Source of the DNA: Sacculina carcini
Lineage: Eukaryota > Arthropoda > Thecostraca > Sacculinidae
Assembly: GCA_916048095.2 (NCBI GenBank)
Contig: OU696573.1
Span: forward strand, 6,631,306-6,695,305
DNA: 64,000 nucleotides
Direction: 5' to 3'
Shown: piece by piece, positions 1 through 11,310 of the stretch
How the letters are laid out: each line of letters opens with the position of its first letter
Numbering within the stretch: the first letter of the stretch is position 1
The notes under the pieces: generated by a model
What the model saw: the letters and a program-made list of their open reading frames with translations, nothing else
Told to the model about the DNA's origin: nothing
The model's database searches: none
Program-made: the position numbers and the translations under genes

Positions 1-2
1 TA

Positions 3-1379
3 ATTAACCAATCTTTGAGCCAAGGGATATTTCCAGAAAAAATGAAAATTTCCAAAGTTGTTCCGATTTTTAAAAATGGCGACAAAACATTGTTCACAAA
101 TTATAGGCCGATATCACTACTATCACAGTTTTCAAAGATCTTAGAAAAAGTCTTTGACAAACGATTGAGCGACTTCTTGAAAAAATTTTCTATCATCGAC
201 CAATGTCAGTATGGATTCCAGTCAGGAAAGAGTGTAAATCATGCTCTTCTGGACGCACTAAATTATATTACTGATGCCATCGACAAAAAGCTCATAACTG
301 TAGGGGTGTTTGTTGATCTAAAAAATGCCTTCGATACGGTAAACCACAAAATTCTTCTCAAAAAGCTCGAACAGTACGGAATTAGGGGACAAGGTCACAA
401 ATGGCTGACTAGCTACCTCGAATCTCGTAAACAAACTGTGTGTTTCAATAATTCAAAAACTTACTCTGAAGTCATGGACATTGCTTGTGGTGTTCCTCAA
501 GGATCGATTTTGGGACCTAAACTCTTCATCATATACATAAATGACCTTTTTCAAGTGCCAATGAATTGCAAAAGAGTTCTGTTTGCAGATGACACCACAT
601 TATTTTTCTCAGGCTCAGACATGTGTGTACTCAGACGAACCATCACCGAAAATTTGAATACCTTGGTAACCTGGCTTAATGTTAATAAGCTTACTCTAAA
701 CGTTGAAAAAACGGTTTCAGTAGTTTTCAGCAAAACAAAAACTGATACGAAATTGCCGCTCGAAATAAACTCAGTGCAAATCAAACAACTGAATGAGGCA
801 AAATTCCTGGGAGTGTATATAGATAGAGATCTAAGCTGGAAGCCTCAAATTAAAATGCAAACCTCCAAATTAGCCAAACTTGCTTTTTTTATCAGGAAAA
901 TCAGGCAATCACTGAATGAACAAACATCTATAACTGTCTACAAAACACTGGTTCAACCTGTTCTAAATTACTGTGATGAGACATGGGGCTCTACGTACAA
1001 ACATTCCATAAAATGTATCACAACTCTGCAAAAAAGAATTATAAGATCCATCGGTTGTCTGAAACACTCTGAGACTACTGAACCTTTACGGAAAAAGTAC
1101 AGTCTATTATTATTTGATGAATTGGTGCAGCTCAACATTGGATGCCTTATGTACAAAATTCACAAGGGGAACATTCCGAAAAATCTTAGCTTTCACTTCA
1201 AAATTAACCGCAGACACCCAGAGAAGTTCTTCATTACCTTTCCCAGAACTCGTTGTAGACAATTCAATTTTTTCGTCAGAGGTCCCTCACTCTGGAATAA
1301 TTTGGACATTACACTAAAAAACTGTCCTAGTATAAAAACGTTTAAGGTAAAGTTGAGAAAGACTCTCATGTATAAATGA
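3..1379 (+). CDS. LINE reverse transcriptase, 3' portion (partial at left edge)
   Basis: The frame is open to the left edge, so the true start lies upstream; the visible protein is about 458 residues with no internal stop. It begins in the RT fingers (SQGIFPEKMKISKVVPIFK, then NYRPISLLSQFSKILEK), continues through the palm (FVDLKNAFDTVNHKIL; GVPQGSILGP) to the catalytic FADD at 582-593, and on through the thumb to a C-terminal SLWNNL block typical of CR1/Jockey-type ORF2 proteins. The family needs an upstream endonuclease, not seen here. The undamaged frame suggests fairly recent mobility. The exact clade (CR1, Jockey or a relative) is not resolved by eye. Confidence 0.85.
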   Translation: MNQSLSQGIFPEKMKISKVVPIFKNGDKTLFTNYRPISLLSQFSKILEKVFDKRLSDFLKKFSIIDQCQYGFQSGKSVNHALLDALNYITDAIDKKLITVGVFVDLKNAFDTVNHKILLKKLEQYGIRGQGHKWLTSYLESRKQTVCFNNSKTYSEVMDIACGVPQGSILGPKLFIIYINDLFQVPMNCKRVLFADDTTLFFSGSDMCVLRRTITENLNTLVTWLNVNKLTLNVEKTVSVVFSKTKTDTKLPLEINSVQIKQLNEAKFLGVYIDRDLSWKPQIKMQTSKLAKLAFFIRKIRQSLNEQTSITVYKTLVQPVLNYCDETWGSTYKHSIKCITTLQKRIIRSIGCLKHSETTEPLRKKYSLLLFDELVQLNIGCLMYKIHKGNIPKNLSFHFKINRRHPEKFFITFPRTRCRQFNFFVRGPSLWNNLDITLKNCPSIKTFKVKLRKTLMYK

Positions 1380-1463
1380 CTCTCCACTGAAAGTCGGGTG
1401 CGCCTCCACACCTTCACATCGTCGCAATACAGGCACCAGCGGGACAGGGATGCGCCAATATGG

Positions 1464-1562
1464 AAATGTGCGTGTGTGTGTGTTTTGTGTACTGTTTATG
1501 TGCGTAAGTATACATGTGTAGGTGTACATTCATGTATGTGTGTGCGTGTGTGTGTGAGTGTG
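1464..1562. repeat. TG-rich microsatellite in the LINE-1 3' UTR
   Basis: The stretch is mostly alternating TG with CG and TA interruptions. Apparent reading frames on the other strand here are only Cys/Thr/His simple-repeat translations and are not called. Confidence 0.7.
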
Positions 1563-1715
1563 TTACTGTAAATGAGCATGTATGTGGAAGATCGTAGATC
1601 GGTCTCTTTGGACGAGCCGATAAGCCACTGTTGGCTTTGGCCACTTTATAATGATATGTTTAAACTGAAATTGAATATGTCCAATACAATGAACAATGAA
1701 CAATGAACAATGAAC

Positions 1716-2569
1716 ACAGACAAACAAATAAATCGACGTACACACCGCTGGTAGGGTCATGAGGTGGCGTAAGACGAAATTTGTGTCGCACCAAAAATTA
1801 TCGAATCCAGTTGAGACATTGCAATATGAAAATGGAGGCAATCATGGATATAACAAATTAGCCAATTCGGTCGCAGTTTTCTTCACTGCGAGCGCAATTT
1901 GTCATATTTGTGACTCAGCGGAGATTCATGAGAACGGCTTATGCAGCGAAACGATTGAAAACAATTGAAAGATTGATTCAATTGCTAATAGAAAGATTCA
2001 TTGCTGTTCCACGTGCGCCTACAGACACACACAAGAAACACTACACTACAAACGACACTGAAACAACAAAGTTTGTTGAGCAAACTAACTCCGTGCGATG
2101 CTCGAGGACAAAGCAAGGACACATGCGCACACGCATACGACATACCTCAGCCAATCAGAGGCGAGCTGATACACCAGACACTCCATCTACCGACACATCG
2201 CGCACTTCACCAATTACTACACACGTGCAACCACCACGTTTGTTTCAATGCGATTTTAGCACGCGTCAAGAAATTTAATTAGGTTTTCGATAGCTATTTA
2301 GTATATCCTATCATTTGCTCTAGCCCAAACACACCTAATTGGAGCAACTGTATTTCGCTTTGTATGCGTATAACCATTGTGCGAAATGTTGGGAGATTCC
2401 CCTGGTTACACATCAGACTCGATTCTGACGATTCTGCTGTCGGTTAAAATCGATTCTGACGATTCTCAGAAATCCGATTCTTGCCCAGCCCTAGTGCTAA
2501 TCGTGCTTGTATGTGACGTGCGCCAGTGTTCGTATTTGTCAGCTCATGTCTGTGTGGCTGTTTTTTCAG
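1716..2569. other. Intergenic stretch without a recognisable gene
   Basis: No supported coding region was found. At about 2400-2497 the minus strand begins CTAGGGCTGGGCAAGAATCG and holds two copies of AGAATCGTCAGAATCGA. TAGGGCTGGGC is a common start for hAT-type terminal inverted repeats, so this may be one end of a decayed non-autonomous hAT. No matching second end or 8-bp duplication was found, so this stays tentative. Confidence 0.35.
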
Positions 2570-2757
2570 CATAAAATAATTCGGTGTTTATCTTCCCTGT
2601 TATATTTTTACCTTGCTAGCTCTTGTTTTATTTTTTTTGAGCTCCCGTTTTGATGTAATTATTGCTCTTGTATCTCTATATCTCATGTTTATCACGCCTT
2701 TGTTGATTAGTGCGCCATATCAAATACACGGTTGTTGTTGTTGGTTGTTACAACGGC
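2570..2757 (+). mobile_element. LINE-10: 5'-truncated LINE 3' end with (TTG)n tail
   Basis: The 3' block GCGCCATATCAAATACAC followed by TTG repeats matches the ends of LINE-7 (about 41366-41414, plus) and LINE-5 (24484-24540, minus), which read GCGCTATAT(C/G)AAATA then (TTG)n. Only 3' UTR is present. The left limit is approximate. It appears to sit inside, or next to, the LTR remnant of the old Gypsy to its right. Confidence 0.6.
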
Positions 2758-5700
2758 AGAAAAAAAATCACAATACGCCAATGCACTCCCAGGCGGACAC
2801 ACCTGATCACAAGCACGCTTACGCACAGACTCACTCACACAACCACACAAGTCCAGCGTACTAACTAATGACCAATCAGCGTACGCACACGCACACACCG
2901 TGACCTTTACACGACCTTGACCACACAACACCCGCACACACACACACATACACACATACATACGCTGTACTCAACGAGAATGCACCAAACAAAAACAGCC
3001 ACACTGCCACACCTCCCCATGATGTACATATCACACAAACCACCATAATGCACAACTAACTCACATAAACACCTTCACGTACACATGAAGCAGTCGCGAT
3101 ATCGCCCCGGCGGGCGGCGAACACGCGCACTGCGACGAACACAAAGCAGGCCAAACTCGCCATCAGGAGCTTGGACAAGCGGTCCATCAATGTCGTCCAA
3201 GCCCGTCGACGCTTCGGCCACATCAACAAGTGGGCACGGAGACACCAGCAGGGCCACGTCCTCGTCTTCGGCTCTATCGCGATTAACATCAGGGTCGTCG
3301 CGCTGGCCGGCATTGTGTCGTGGTCGCAAGTCACGCACGTGGCGGGATACACCGTCCACATTGACCACTTGGTCGGAAAAAATACTGGTGACGTCGCCAG
3401 CACGCGACAGGTCAGTGCAACGTGTGCCACGCTGCCGCACCCACACTTTATCGCCGGCGAGATACGGTGGTGCAGCGCTGCTCTGCTGATCATGAATGGC
3501 CTGGTGTATTGCACTTGGAAGCTAGATCTCTAATGTTGCTTGAGCCACACGCACGCAATCACGTACCGGATAGGTATAGACGCCAGCAGCAGGCGCGAGT
3601 GCCGACTCGCGGGGTGTAATGTTGTATAAATGTACAGCCTCGGCAATAGAGCACTGCTTCCAGCCGCCAGCACTTTAATGGTTCGGTGGTTCCGCTCCAC
3701 GATGGCATTGCCGCTCGGCGCATGAGCAGCGCGAAACCGTGGGGTGACGCCCCAGCTGGCTGCGAAAGCGGCAAAATGACGGCTGCAGGATGCCAGTGTC
3801 GTTGTCACACAACAGTTCAGCACACCCACCACGCTCAAAAAACACCTGCTGCAACTGCTCAACAGTGGCCGCGGCATCCGGTCTGCGGAGCGGAGGCCAC
3901 ACACAGAAGCGCGACGGACCGCAATCCACCACCGATAAAAAATCGTGTCGCCCGTAGTGCGCAATGTCAATCGCAAGACGGAAGCAGGTTTCTGACACGC
4001 TAAGTTTACCGTGCCGCCACTTTGTTGGTGCGGGATCCATTGATCGGCACACATCGCAACTACCGACTACTGCCTGAACCTCAGCCCGAGTAACGCGCGG
4101 AGAAATCTCACGCTTGGCAAAATGGAGCGTACGCCGTACTCCTAGATGACCGGCTTGGGTGTGCACGTCATCTAACTGCTGCCTGGACCAGCTAGTAGCC
4201 ACCGCAACCACACGATTTTCCGGTTCGGCTGTGGGCTCAGTCACCCACTCACGCGTCACTCTGGTTAGTGCCTCGGCTTTGTTTGCAGCGGTGCGCACTA
4301 AAGTTACATCCAACTGAAGACCAAACTCATTCACCAGCTGACGGACCACATCTACACGCCGACGGATCAACATCTCGTTACTTGCCTTGGTGCGCAGCCT
4401 CGCACGGCCGCTCACCGCGTCACTCAGCCAGCGATGCAAAGTAGCCGAGTCCGTACGCAAGTCAATGCGGCGCATCTGCCACGAAATGGCGAGGTTGAGC
4501 CCGCGAATGGCAGCGTCCAGTTCCGCCGTGTTTATATGGCCGCAGTCAGTTTCCTTGCGCAGCCAACTGGCATCTTCTATTACAACGTGGCCAGGCACCT
4601 CCACGGCTACACCGGAGGCCAAAGAGCTGGCGTCGCACCACACGATGGCGTGGCCACCACTAACCGACCAGGGGCCTCGAGCCGGATCACTGCGCGCCAC
4701 ACGCTCAACTACTTGCAAAATCTGATGCCGCACCTTGGGGTCTTCTGTGACGTCGTCCCAGCCCGATGTGAGTGCGTTGACACGCCGCTTGAGCCAAGCG
4801 GTTGCGGAGCGCAGCCAGCCACACACAGGGACATGCGCCACTGCACTTCCACACCACGCGAACAGCGACCTGCGTGTGAGCTGTGCGGGCGGCGCGTGAA
4901 CCGGCTGGTCCCGATGCCATGCCAGTTCGTGGTCCACGTAGCGCACACGCTGGCCAAGCATTCGAGCCCCAGATTCAGCGGACACCGGCTCGGGCTGCTT
5001 GGACTCAAGACCGAATGCCTGAAAGTGTGCTGTGACCTGCACAGCTGACACAAGGTCTTCATTTACGAGCAAATCGTCTACGAGGGGAAGTACGGCATTT
5101 TCCATGGTAGGATTTTGCGCCAGTACTGCGCGCACCACGGCTTGCATTACGGCGAGCGCCACACACAATCCTAGACCCAGTCGTGTCAGGCAGTACCGGC
5201 GTCCACGTACTACCACCGTCTGGTAAGCCCACAACTTGGGGTCAACGTGCAGCTGCAGGTAGGCCCGGCGCAGGTCTACAACAGCTGTATTGGCACCGTG
5301 ACGGCGCCACTTACGCAGCTGTTCGGCACAAGCCTCTGAGTCGGCGGTGTGCGTACTTACATGACTATTGAGCTCGCGAAAGTCCATTACAGGGCGTACT
5401 CGATCACGGTCCCTCTGTCGAGCAGCCATCAATGGCACCCGACCACGCGCCTCCCCATGTTGGGCTGTATCATGCGGCACCAACCAGCCCTTCTGTATCC
5501 AGGATGATAATTCAGCATCGTACTCTGACCGCGCAGACTTGGGCATGTGGTATTGCACAGTGCGGTTCTGCAGACAACCAGGCCCATCTGCGCGTGCCCA
5601 CTTCCACTTCACATGCCACCGACGGAATTTTGGGACAAAAACGGCCAGATAATCAGGAGGTCCACACTAATGTCACTGGGAGCTCGCTCTGCAGCTCCAA

Positions 5701-5925
5701 AAAACCGCACTTCAGATGGAGATCGCACCGCAATTCCGCCCAACGCTTGAATGCCCGGCATGCCCAGAATCACGTCAACGCCCAGAAGAGGACGTGACAC
5801 CACCAAAACTGACAAGTCCATCGTCTGTCCCTGTTGCGACAATACCCGTATTCGCCCCACACCTTCACAACAGAACCGCGTTTCTCCAAGAGTGGCCAGA
5901 GACACCGGCCGTTTATCCCAGCTGC
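2758..5925 (-). mobile_element. Gypsy-0: fossil Ty3/Gypsy LTR retrotransposon
   Basis: The minus strand shows, in order, a protease C-terminal region (about 5.9-5.6 kb, with LLGVDVILGMPG), reverse transcriptase (about 5.6-4.9 kb, with a VDD catalytic box), RNase H (about 4.7-4.2 kb) and integrase (about 4.2-3.5 kb, including NAIVERNHRTIK). It ends in an Arg-rich tail near 3.08 kb. A purine run near 3020 followed by TGTGGCAGTG looks like the start of a 3' LTR, which is incomplete. The 5' part is missing, where LINE-2 begins. It is broken, with several breaks. No second LTR remains for dating, but the wear and truncation suggest an old copy. Confidence 0.75.
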
Positions 5926-6307
5926 GTCCATGGCGTCAAACGCAAAACGACAAGAACAGTTACCGAAACTGAAACAAGCCAGACTTGAGGGTAAGGTGGC
6001 ATATTGTCGCCACACCAAGTTAATCATCAAGGACCGCACGCCGCCTGTTGCTTCCCAATCAACCTCTCTAGATTCGCCTGCTTCGACTGGTCGCACTACT
6101 GTGAAGTTACGGCAATCTCATACGGACTCGGCTCCGTCACGTGAACGCGACGCAGCTCTGACGTCACACGACCCTGACGCAGCTCTGGCGTCACAAAATG
6201 GCGTCCAGTCGGCTGGCGTCGAACAGATAACAGAAACACGGGGAGCTGCTGGAGGATCTCTCGGATCGCCCATCAAGCAGCAAATGAAGCCGTCAAGAAA
6301 GCGGTAG
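5926..6307 (+). pseudogene. LINE-2 ORF1 remnant
   Basis: An open frame encodes MASNAKRQEQLPKLKQARLE and then GKVAYCRHTKLIIKDR, followed by a Ser/Thr/Ala-rich stretch ending in PSRKR. The KQARLEGKVAY...HTKL block resembles the C-terminal part of ORF1 proteins of Jockey/CR1-type LINEs, which bind RNA. No zinc knuckle is visible. The frame continues to the left into DNA antisense to the Gypsy-0 protease, so only the part from about 5926 is assigned to the LINE. ORF2 begins 43 bp downstream. Confidence 0.5.
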
Positions 6308-6349
6308 AACCCTAAAATCTGTAAGTTTATCCCAGTTTCCTGCCCCATA

Positions 6350-7556
6350 ATGATATCTGACATTTCAATATCCGATATAGAGGATAACGAAAAACAATTT
6401 AATTACGATGACATTTACTTTTATGAAAAATTAAGAAGGTTAAAAATTCCTCAATCTAAATATGTATTTGCTGATGATTTTCCGCTCGATAAAATCCCTT
6501 CCACATTCAATATATGCAGTATGAATATTCGAAGTATCCCAGCTAATTTTCAACTTTTCCAGGACTATATAATGTTGAATATCGGAAGTGACCTTGACGT
6601 CGTTGGTTTTGTTGAAACAAGACTTGATGAAGATGTTTTTAACCTTTGCCAGCTCCCCGGCTATATTTTATACACCAAAAGTAGAAACAAATCAGGTGGA
6701 GGACTAGCTATTTATGTATCGGACAAATTTAACTCACAAACGTTAAATGAACTGTTTTGCTTGCATGATGCAATGGAATGTCTCGGTGTTGAAATTTCAC
6801 ACTCTGGTGATTCATCACTCCTAATGTGTATTTACAGACCACCCAATGCAAACTTGAACACATTTTTCGAAACATTTCAAGATATTTTGGATTTAGCAAT
6901 CAAAAAATTCCAAAGAAATATATCTCTTCGGTGATTTAAATATAGGCCTATTAAAAACAGCCTCACCAAAAATGATTTATCCAACCTGATGAGTATAATT
7001 TCATTTATGCCTCTAATATGTCTTCCTACTCGCGTGACAGAAACATCATCTTCTTTGATAGATCACATTTGGACTACCGATTTCGAACACAATTTTGCAA
7101 ATCTCGTAGTGAAAAATGACATCTCGGACCACTATCTAACAATTTCACGATTCGAAATAAAACCTGACACTAAAATGGATAAAAGTGTTCAACGATTTGT
7201 TCGCAAAAGAATTATGAAAGATGAAAATATTGAATTATTCAGCGAAGAACTCGGAACCTTGGACTGGGAACCGGTGATGGCATTAAGCTGTCCTAATCAT
7301 GCATGTAAATATTTCTTCAATCTCTTCCACAATATATTTGATAAATATTTTCCATGCACCAACGTCAAGTTCAACAGTAAACGATTGGATAAACCATATA
7401 TTACGGAAGAAATAAAAAAGATATCAGAGAAAAACACCGTCTGGAAAGGCTAGCTCAGAAATGGCCGATAACGTACAAAGACTCGTATAAAAAATTTCGG
7501 AATGAATTGAATCTTACAATCCGTCAAGCAAAAGAAAACTATCTTTCAGTCTCTGA
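6350..7556 (+). pseudogene. LINE-2 ORF2 N-terminal part: APE-type endonuclease
   Basis: The frame starts at an ATG (MISDISISDIEDNEKQ). It shows APE endonuclease landmarks: NICSMNIRS (first metal-binding Asn), VVGFVETRLDE (catalytic Glu), CIYRPPN, then FGDLN, SSLIDHIWT and ISDHYLT. The enzyme nicks target DNA to prime reverse transcription. Two compensating frameshifts lie between about 6915 and 6971, around the GDLN block, and a third is near 7440, after which the frame reads ...RQAKENYLSVS up to the LINE-3 insertion. The missing remainder resumes at 15484. Confidence 0.75.
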
Positions 7557-7928
7557 CTAACCCTCGCTGAGTGTGCACGTGTTTACCGTCGCTCGTTCGC
7601 GCCCGGCTGTCTACGCTTCGCTGACGCTCACCGACGACAGATCCTGCTTTCTGCTAACGCTGAGTGTACCTTGAGTTATATTTCAGTTGCTTTGTTTTAT
7701 TATTATATTTGATTTAGCGTTATTTTGATTTTCCATTAGTCGTTTTGCTTATTGATTATATTTGCCTTTTTAAACGCGGATATTTTCTTCTTGCGGATAT
7801 TTTCTTCTTTTTCTTCTTCTATTTTCTTCTTCTTCTTTCTAGTGTTTTTCTTGTTGTGTGTGTATTTGTGTGTATGTTTGCTTTGTATTGTGTGTGTTGT
7901 ATGCTTGTTTTTTGTTGTGACATTTTGT

Positions 7929-10886
7929 ATGCATGTGTTATGTGTTGTGTTTTTGTGCTCGCATGCGTCGTGCATTATGTGTATATTTGTATGTTTGCTT
8001 TGCGTTGTGTGTGTGCCTTCTCACACCGTGAATTTGTCGTTTCTGCTGATGATGTGTGGCGATGTTGAAATGAATCCCGGTCCTGCTCGACCACAAAAAC
8101 GATTTTCAAATATACTTTTCGCCAACACCAGAGGCTTGTATAAGAACATCAGAGATTTGACAGCAGCCAGTCGCTCCAAGGACATCGTTATCTGTGCTGA
8201 AACGCTTGTGTCCGATTATCGGGACCAATCTGAGCTCTTGATGCCATGTTTCAGTAAGCCATTGCTAATCAAACGTGACTCAAAAAACAGGCGCCGTGGC
8301 ATGGCAGTGTACGTACGCAAAGGTTTTTCAGCAACGAGAATTACAGCGCACGACTGCACTTGTCATGAAGTTATGCTGCTGCGTGTCAACACCGCCTTGA
8401 TGAATTTTTACGTCTTTGGAGCCTACCGAAATCCAGACAGTAACGACTCTATGTACGAATGTCTCTTGTCAGCCGTGTCAACAATTCAGGAGAAGGACAC
8501 CAAGTCAGCATTTGTATTTGTGGGAGACATGAACGCCCATCACCGTGAGTGGCTCTTGTCGACATCTCCCACAGACGCTCATGGTAGAGCAGCATATGAT
8601 TTCTGCAACATTTCTGGCTGCTCCCAAATGGTGTCCGGTCCCACACATCAAGCGGGAAACTGTTTGGACTTGGTTATGACTGACGTCTCAGATATCGTGA
8701 GTGTAAACGTGGAAGCTCCAATAGGAAGTTCAGATCACTCGTCGCAGTACGTGAAGTTGACATTGAGACAGAAGGTTTCTCCTTACACGATTTCAAGGCT
8801 CGTGCACTTGAAGTACAATGTTGACTGGGTGAAGGTGAATGATGAATTGAAAGCAATTAAAGTTTCAAATCTGCAGCAGAATGAATGCCCCATCGATACA
8901 TTGAACAAATACATTACCGATGTCATCTCAAGGAGAGTGCCTACTAAAAAACTACGTTTTCGCTCTGATGACAAAGCCTGGTTCACCAACGAATGTCGCA
9001 GCGCACGTGAATCCAAGCAGGAGGCTAACCACAAGTGGCTTCAATCACACTCAGCCGATTCATGGAATGTCGACACTCAGGCCAGACGGCATGCTGAACA
9101 TGTGTATTCAGAAGCGGAAACACGTCACTCAAAGAAACTTGCTGAAAAGCTAACACCTGCCAATGACGCCCACAAATGGTGGTCAACGTTGAAATCGTCA
9201 GTGTTTGGATATGACCTGTCTGTCCCTCCTTTATTTTCAGCGAACGGTGAGCTCAAAAGCAGCCTAACAGAGAAGGCAGAGTTGCTTATGAATTACTTCA
9301 ATACCAAGCAATGTCAAGGGTCCATTCCGTCTGACGATTAATCTGTCCTCGCCCCGAAAATCAAAGGCATTGCCTTCCGATCAAAAGAAGTGGCGAATCT
9401 CATGAAAGACCTTGATGCCCACGGAGGAACAGACCCTCTTAATATGTTTCCGCTATTTTTCAAGAACACGGCAGATACTCTAGCTCCGAAGCTCAGTGCT
9501 CTTTTCAGGCGCTTGATGAAGACTGGTTCGTTTCCATCATGTTAGCGGGTTGCGAATATCACGCCCATACCAAAAGGAACCAATTCAGCTGATGTTGCAA
9601 ACTACCGGCCGATATCAATTACGCCGATTCTGTCCAAAATATTCCAGCACTTGATATCTTTCAGGCTGTCCAAGTACCTGGAGAGCAACAATCTGCTGTC
9701 GGAAAACCAATTTGCGTACGGCAAAAAACTCAGCACGACTGACGCTATGCTTACTATCACGCATGAGCTCCAGCAAGTGCTAGACAAAGGCAGTGAAACC
9801 TGGATTGTGCAGTTGGATTTCTCGGCAGCATTTGACCGTGTGAGCCACCAGGGCTTGATGCAAGAACTGAGAAACATTGGAGTCGGTGGCCGCTTGCTAA
9901 GTGTTTTGCATCAATTTCTCTCCAATCGCGTACAACGTGTTGCCATCGATGAAGCATGTAGTGGCTGGCAGAGCATTGTGTCCGGTGTCCCGCAGGGAAG
10001 TGTGTTGGGTCATATTTTGTTCAACATTTACACCGCTGACCTGTTCACAACCACACGCAACCCTGTATATGGATATGCTGACGATATCAGCTTGATGGCT
10101 GTAATGTCATCTCCTTCGGACAGACCACAGGTGCGTCAAACGGTCAACGACGATCTCAGCAGCGTCCTGAAGTGGTGTGAGAGGTGGAATATGATGCTGA
10201 ACACTTCGAAATCTAAATGCTTGTTGGTTTCTAGGTCACGTACCGTTCAGCCTTCACATGGAGCTATCGTCATAAATGACGCCCAACTCAGCGTGTGTGA
10301 TGAGCTCAAAATATTGGGAGTACATGTAGACTCAAAGCTGACGTTTGAGAGTCACATTCGGAAGCTAGTTTGTTCGGCATCGCGGAAACTGGGAATTATA
10401 AGAAAGGCCTATCGGATGTTCGGTAGCAGCACAATCTCAAAAAGTTGTTTTCGCTGTTTCATTTTGCCAATTCTGGAGTACTGCGCCCCCGTGTGGTCTT
10501 CTGCTGCGGATTGTCACCTCAATCTCATCAACAGAGTTGTTAGAACTTGCAAGTTCCTCTGTGGTGACTTGGTTCTTGGTGATCTTTGCCATCGTCGAAA
10601 GGTCAGCAGTGTGTGCATGCTGTACAAGATGAAGGACAACGACCATCAACCGATGAGCAAGTCAATTCCTGATGATTTCCTGGCAGCAAGAAGCACACGG
10701 TTTACATCCAAACAGCATTCCCAGTGCATGGCTCCAATTAGTTGTCGTACAAAACAATTCCAACGCTGCTTTCTTCCGGCCACTGTGTCTACTTGGAACA
10801 CGTTGAAGGAGGAGGCTTTCTCGCAGAACAATTTGAAGAAATTCAAGGCCAAATTTAATGAAATGCTACTGAAAGAGCGGAATTGA
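7929..10886 (+). pseudogene. LINE-3 polyprotein: hydrophobic leader, 2A peptide, endonuclease, reverse transcriptase
   Basis: Counting from the ATG at 7929, the frame spans 985 codons and is interrupted only by a TAA at 9339-9341 and a TAG at 9543-9545, with no frameshift. Residues 1-44 are strongly hydrophobic and Cys-rich. Residues 45-52 are DVEMNPGP, a 2A ribosome-skipping motif. The APE endonuclease follows (FANTRGL, ICAETLVSD, VFVGDMNAHH, LDLVMTD, SSDHSSQ), then RT (NYRPISITPILSK, LDFSAAFDRVSHQGL, SGVPQGSVLG, YADD at 10074-10085). The TAG lies where related RTs often have Trp (SC*RVANITPIPK). The start is uncertain because the frame is open upstream to 7740. It is a recently disabled copy. 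Confidence 0.85.
8034..8084 (+). other. 2A-like ribosome-skipping peptide
   Basis: The codons read LSFLLMMCGDVEMNPGP; the core DVEMNPGP (8061-8084) fits the D(V/I)ExNPGP consensus. In known 2A peptides the ribosome fails to form the final Gly-Pro bond and releases two proteins from one frame. 2A sequences are documented near the N terminus of some APE-type LINEs in animals and trypanosomes. Activity here is inferred, not shown. Confidence 0.85.
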
Positions 10887-11079
10887 CTGTGGAGTCTTAT
10901 TAATTGTATATTTATTCATATTTATTGTTATTTATTCATGCTTATTGTTTTTTGTTCATGCTTATTGTTATTTATTTTCTATTTATTTATATTTATTCTT
11001 ATTTTACTCTCTATTTATTACTATTTATTATTGGTTGTTGTTATTTATTAAATCATACTATTACTCAGTGTTGGCTGTT

Positions 11080-11170
11080 GTTGTTTATTGAATCATATTT
11101 ATTCTTGTTGCTGTTTATTGAATCATATTTATTGTTGTTGTTGTTTATTGAATCATATGTATTGTTGTTG
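11080..11170 (+). repeat. AT-rich minisatellite of the LINE-3 3' UTR, left part
   Basis: Roughly 30-bp units built on TTTATTGAATCATATTTATT plus TTG repeats run here and continue at 14985-15130 after the Gypsy-A insertion. The same sequence class (TTATTGTTATTTATT) fills the 3' UTR on both sides. Confidence 0.75.
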
Positions 11171-11174
11171 CTGT

Positions 11175-11310
11175 TGTGGCCTCCGCGCCACCATTGTATT
11201 TTATATTCATTTGTATATGCGTTGTTTCATTTGTGGTTTCCGACATACGTTATCTAGCCAGTCGATCAATACACAGTTACGTGTTATTATCTTTTGTAGT
11301 CGTTCCTACA
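11175..11310 (+). repeat. Gypsy-A 5' LTR
   Basis: This 136-bp LTR runs TGTGGCC...CCTACA. It is followed directly by the primer-binding site and matches 14845-14980 almost perfectly. Confidence 0.9.

Larger units (their letters stand above)
1..1715 (+). mobile_element. LINE-1: 3' part of a CR1/Jockey-like LINE, cut by the window edge
   Basis: This is a non-LTR retrotransposon that copies itself by target-primed reverse transcription. The window shows the reverse transcriptase, the 3' UTR and the tail. The 3' UTR holds a TG-rich microsatellite, and the element seems to end at about 1715 in short tandem CAATGAA units (about 1683-1712). Simple-repeat tails instead of poly(A) are usual for CR1/L2-like LINEs. 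The 5' end and endonuclease lie outside the window. No flanking target duplication can be tested. Confidence 0.8.

Noticed and set aside
3085-5797. Several plus-strand Arg/Ser/Thr-rich frames of 60-200 residues
   Set aside because: They are antisense shadows of the GC-rich Gypsy-0 pol region.
7741-7928. Upstream extension of the LINE-3 protein rich in Phe and Leu
   Set aside because: It is a translation of TTC/TTG simple repeats with no ATG; the first in-frame ATG at 7929 is the more likely start.
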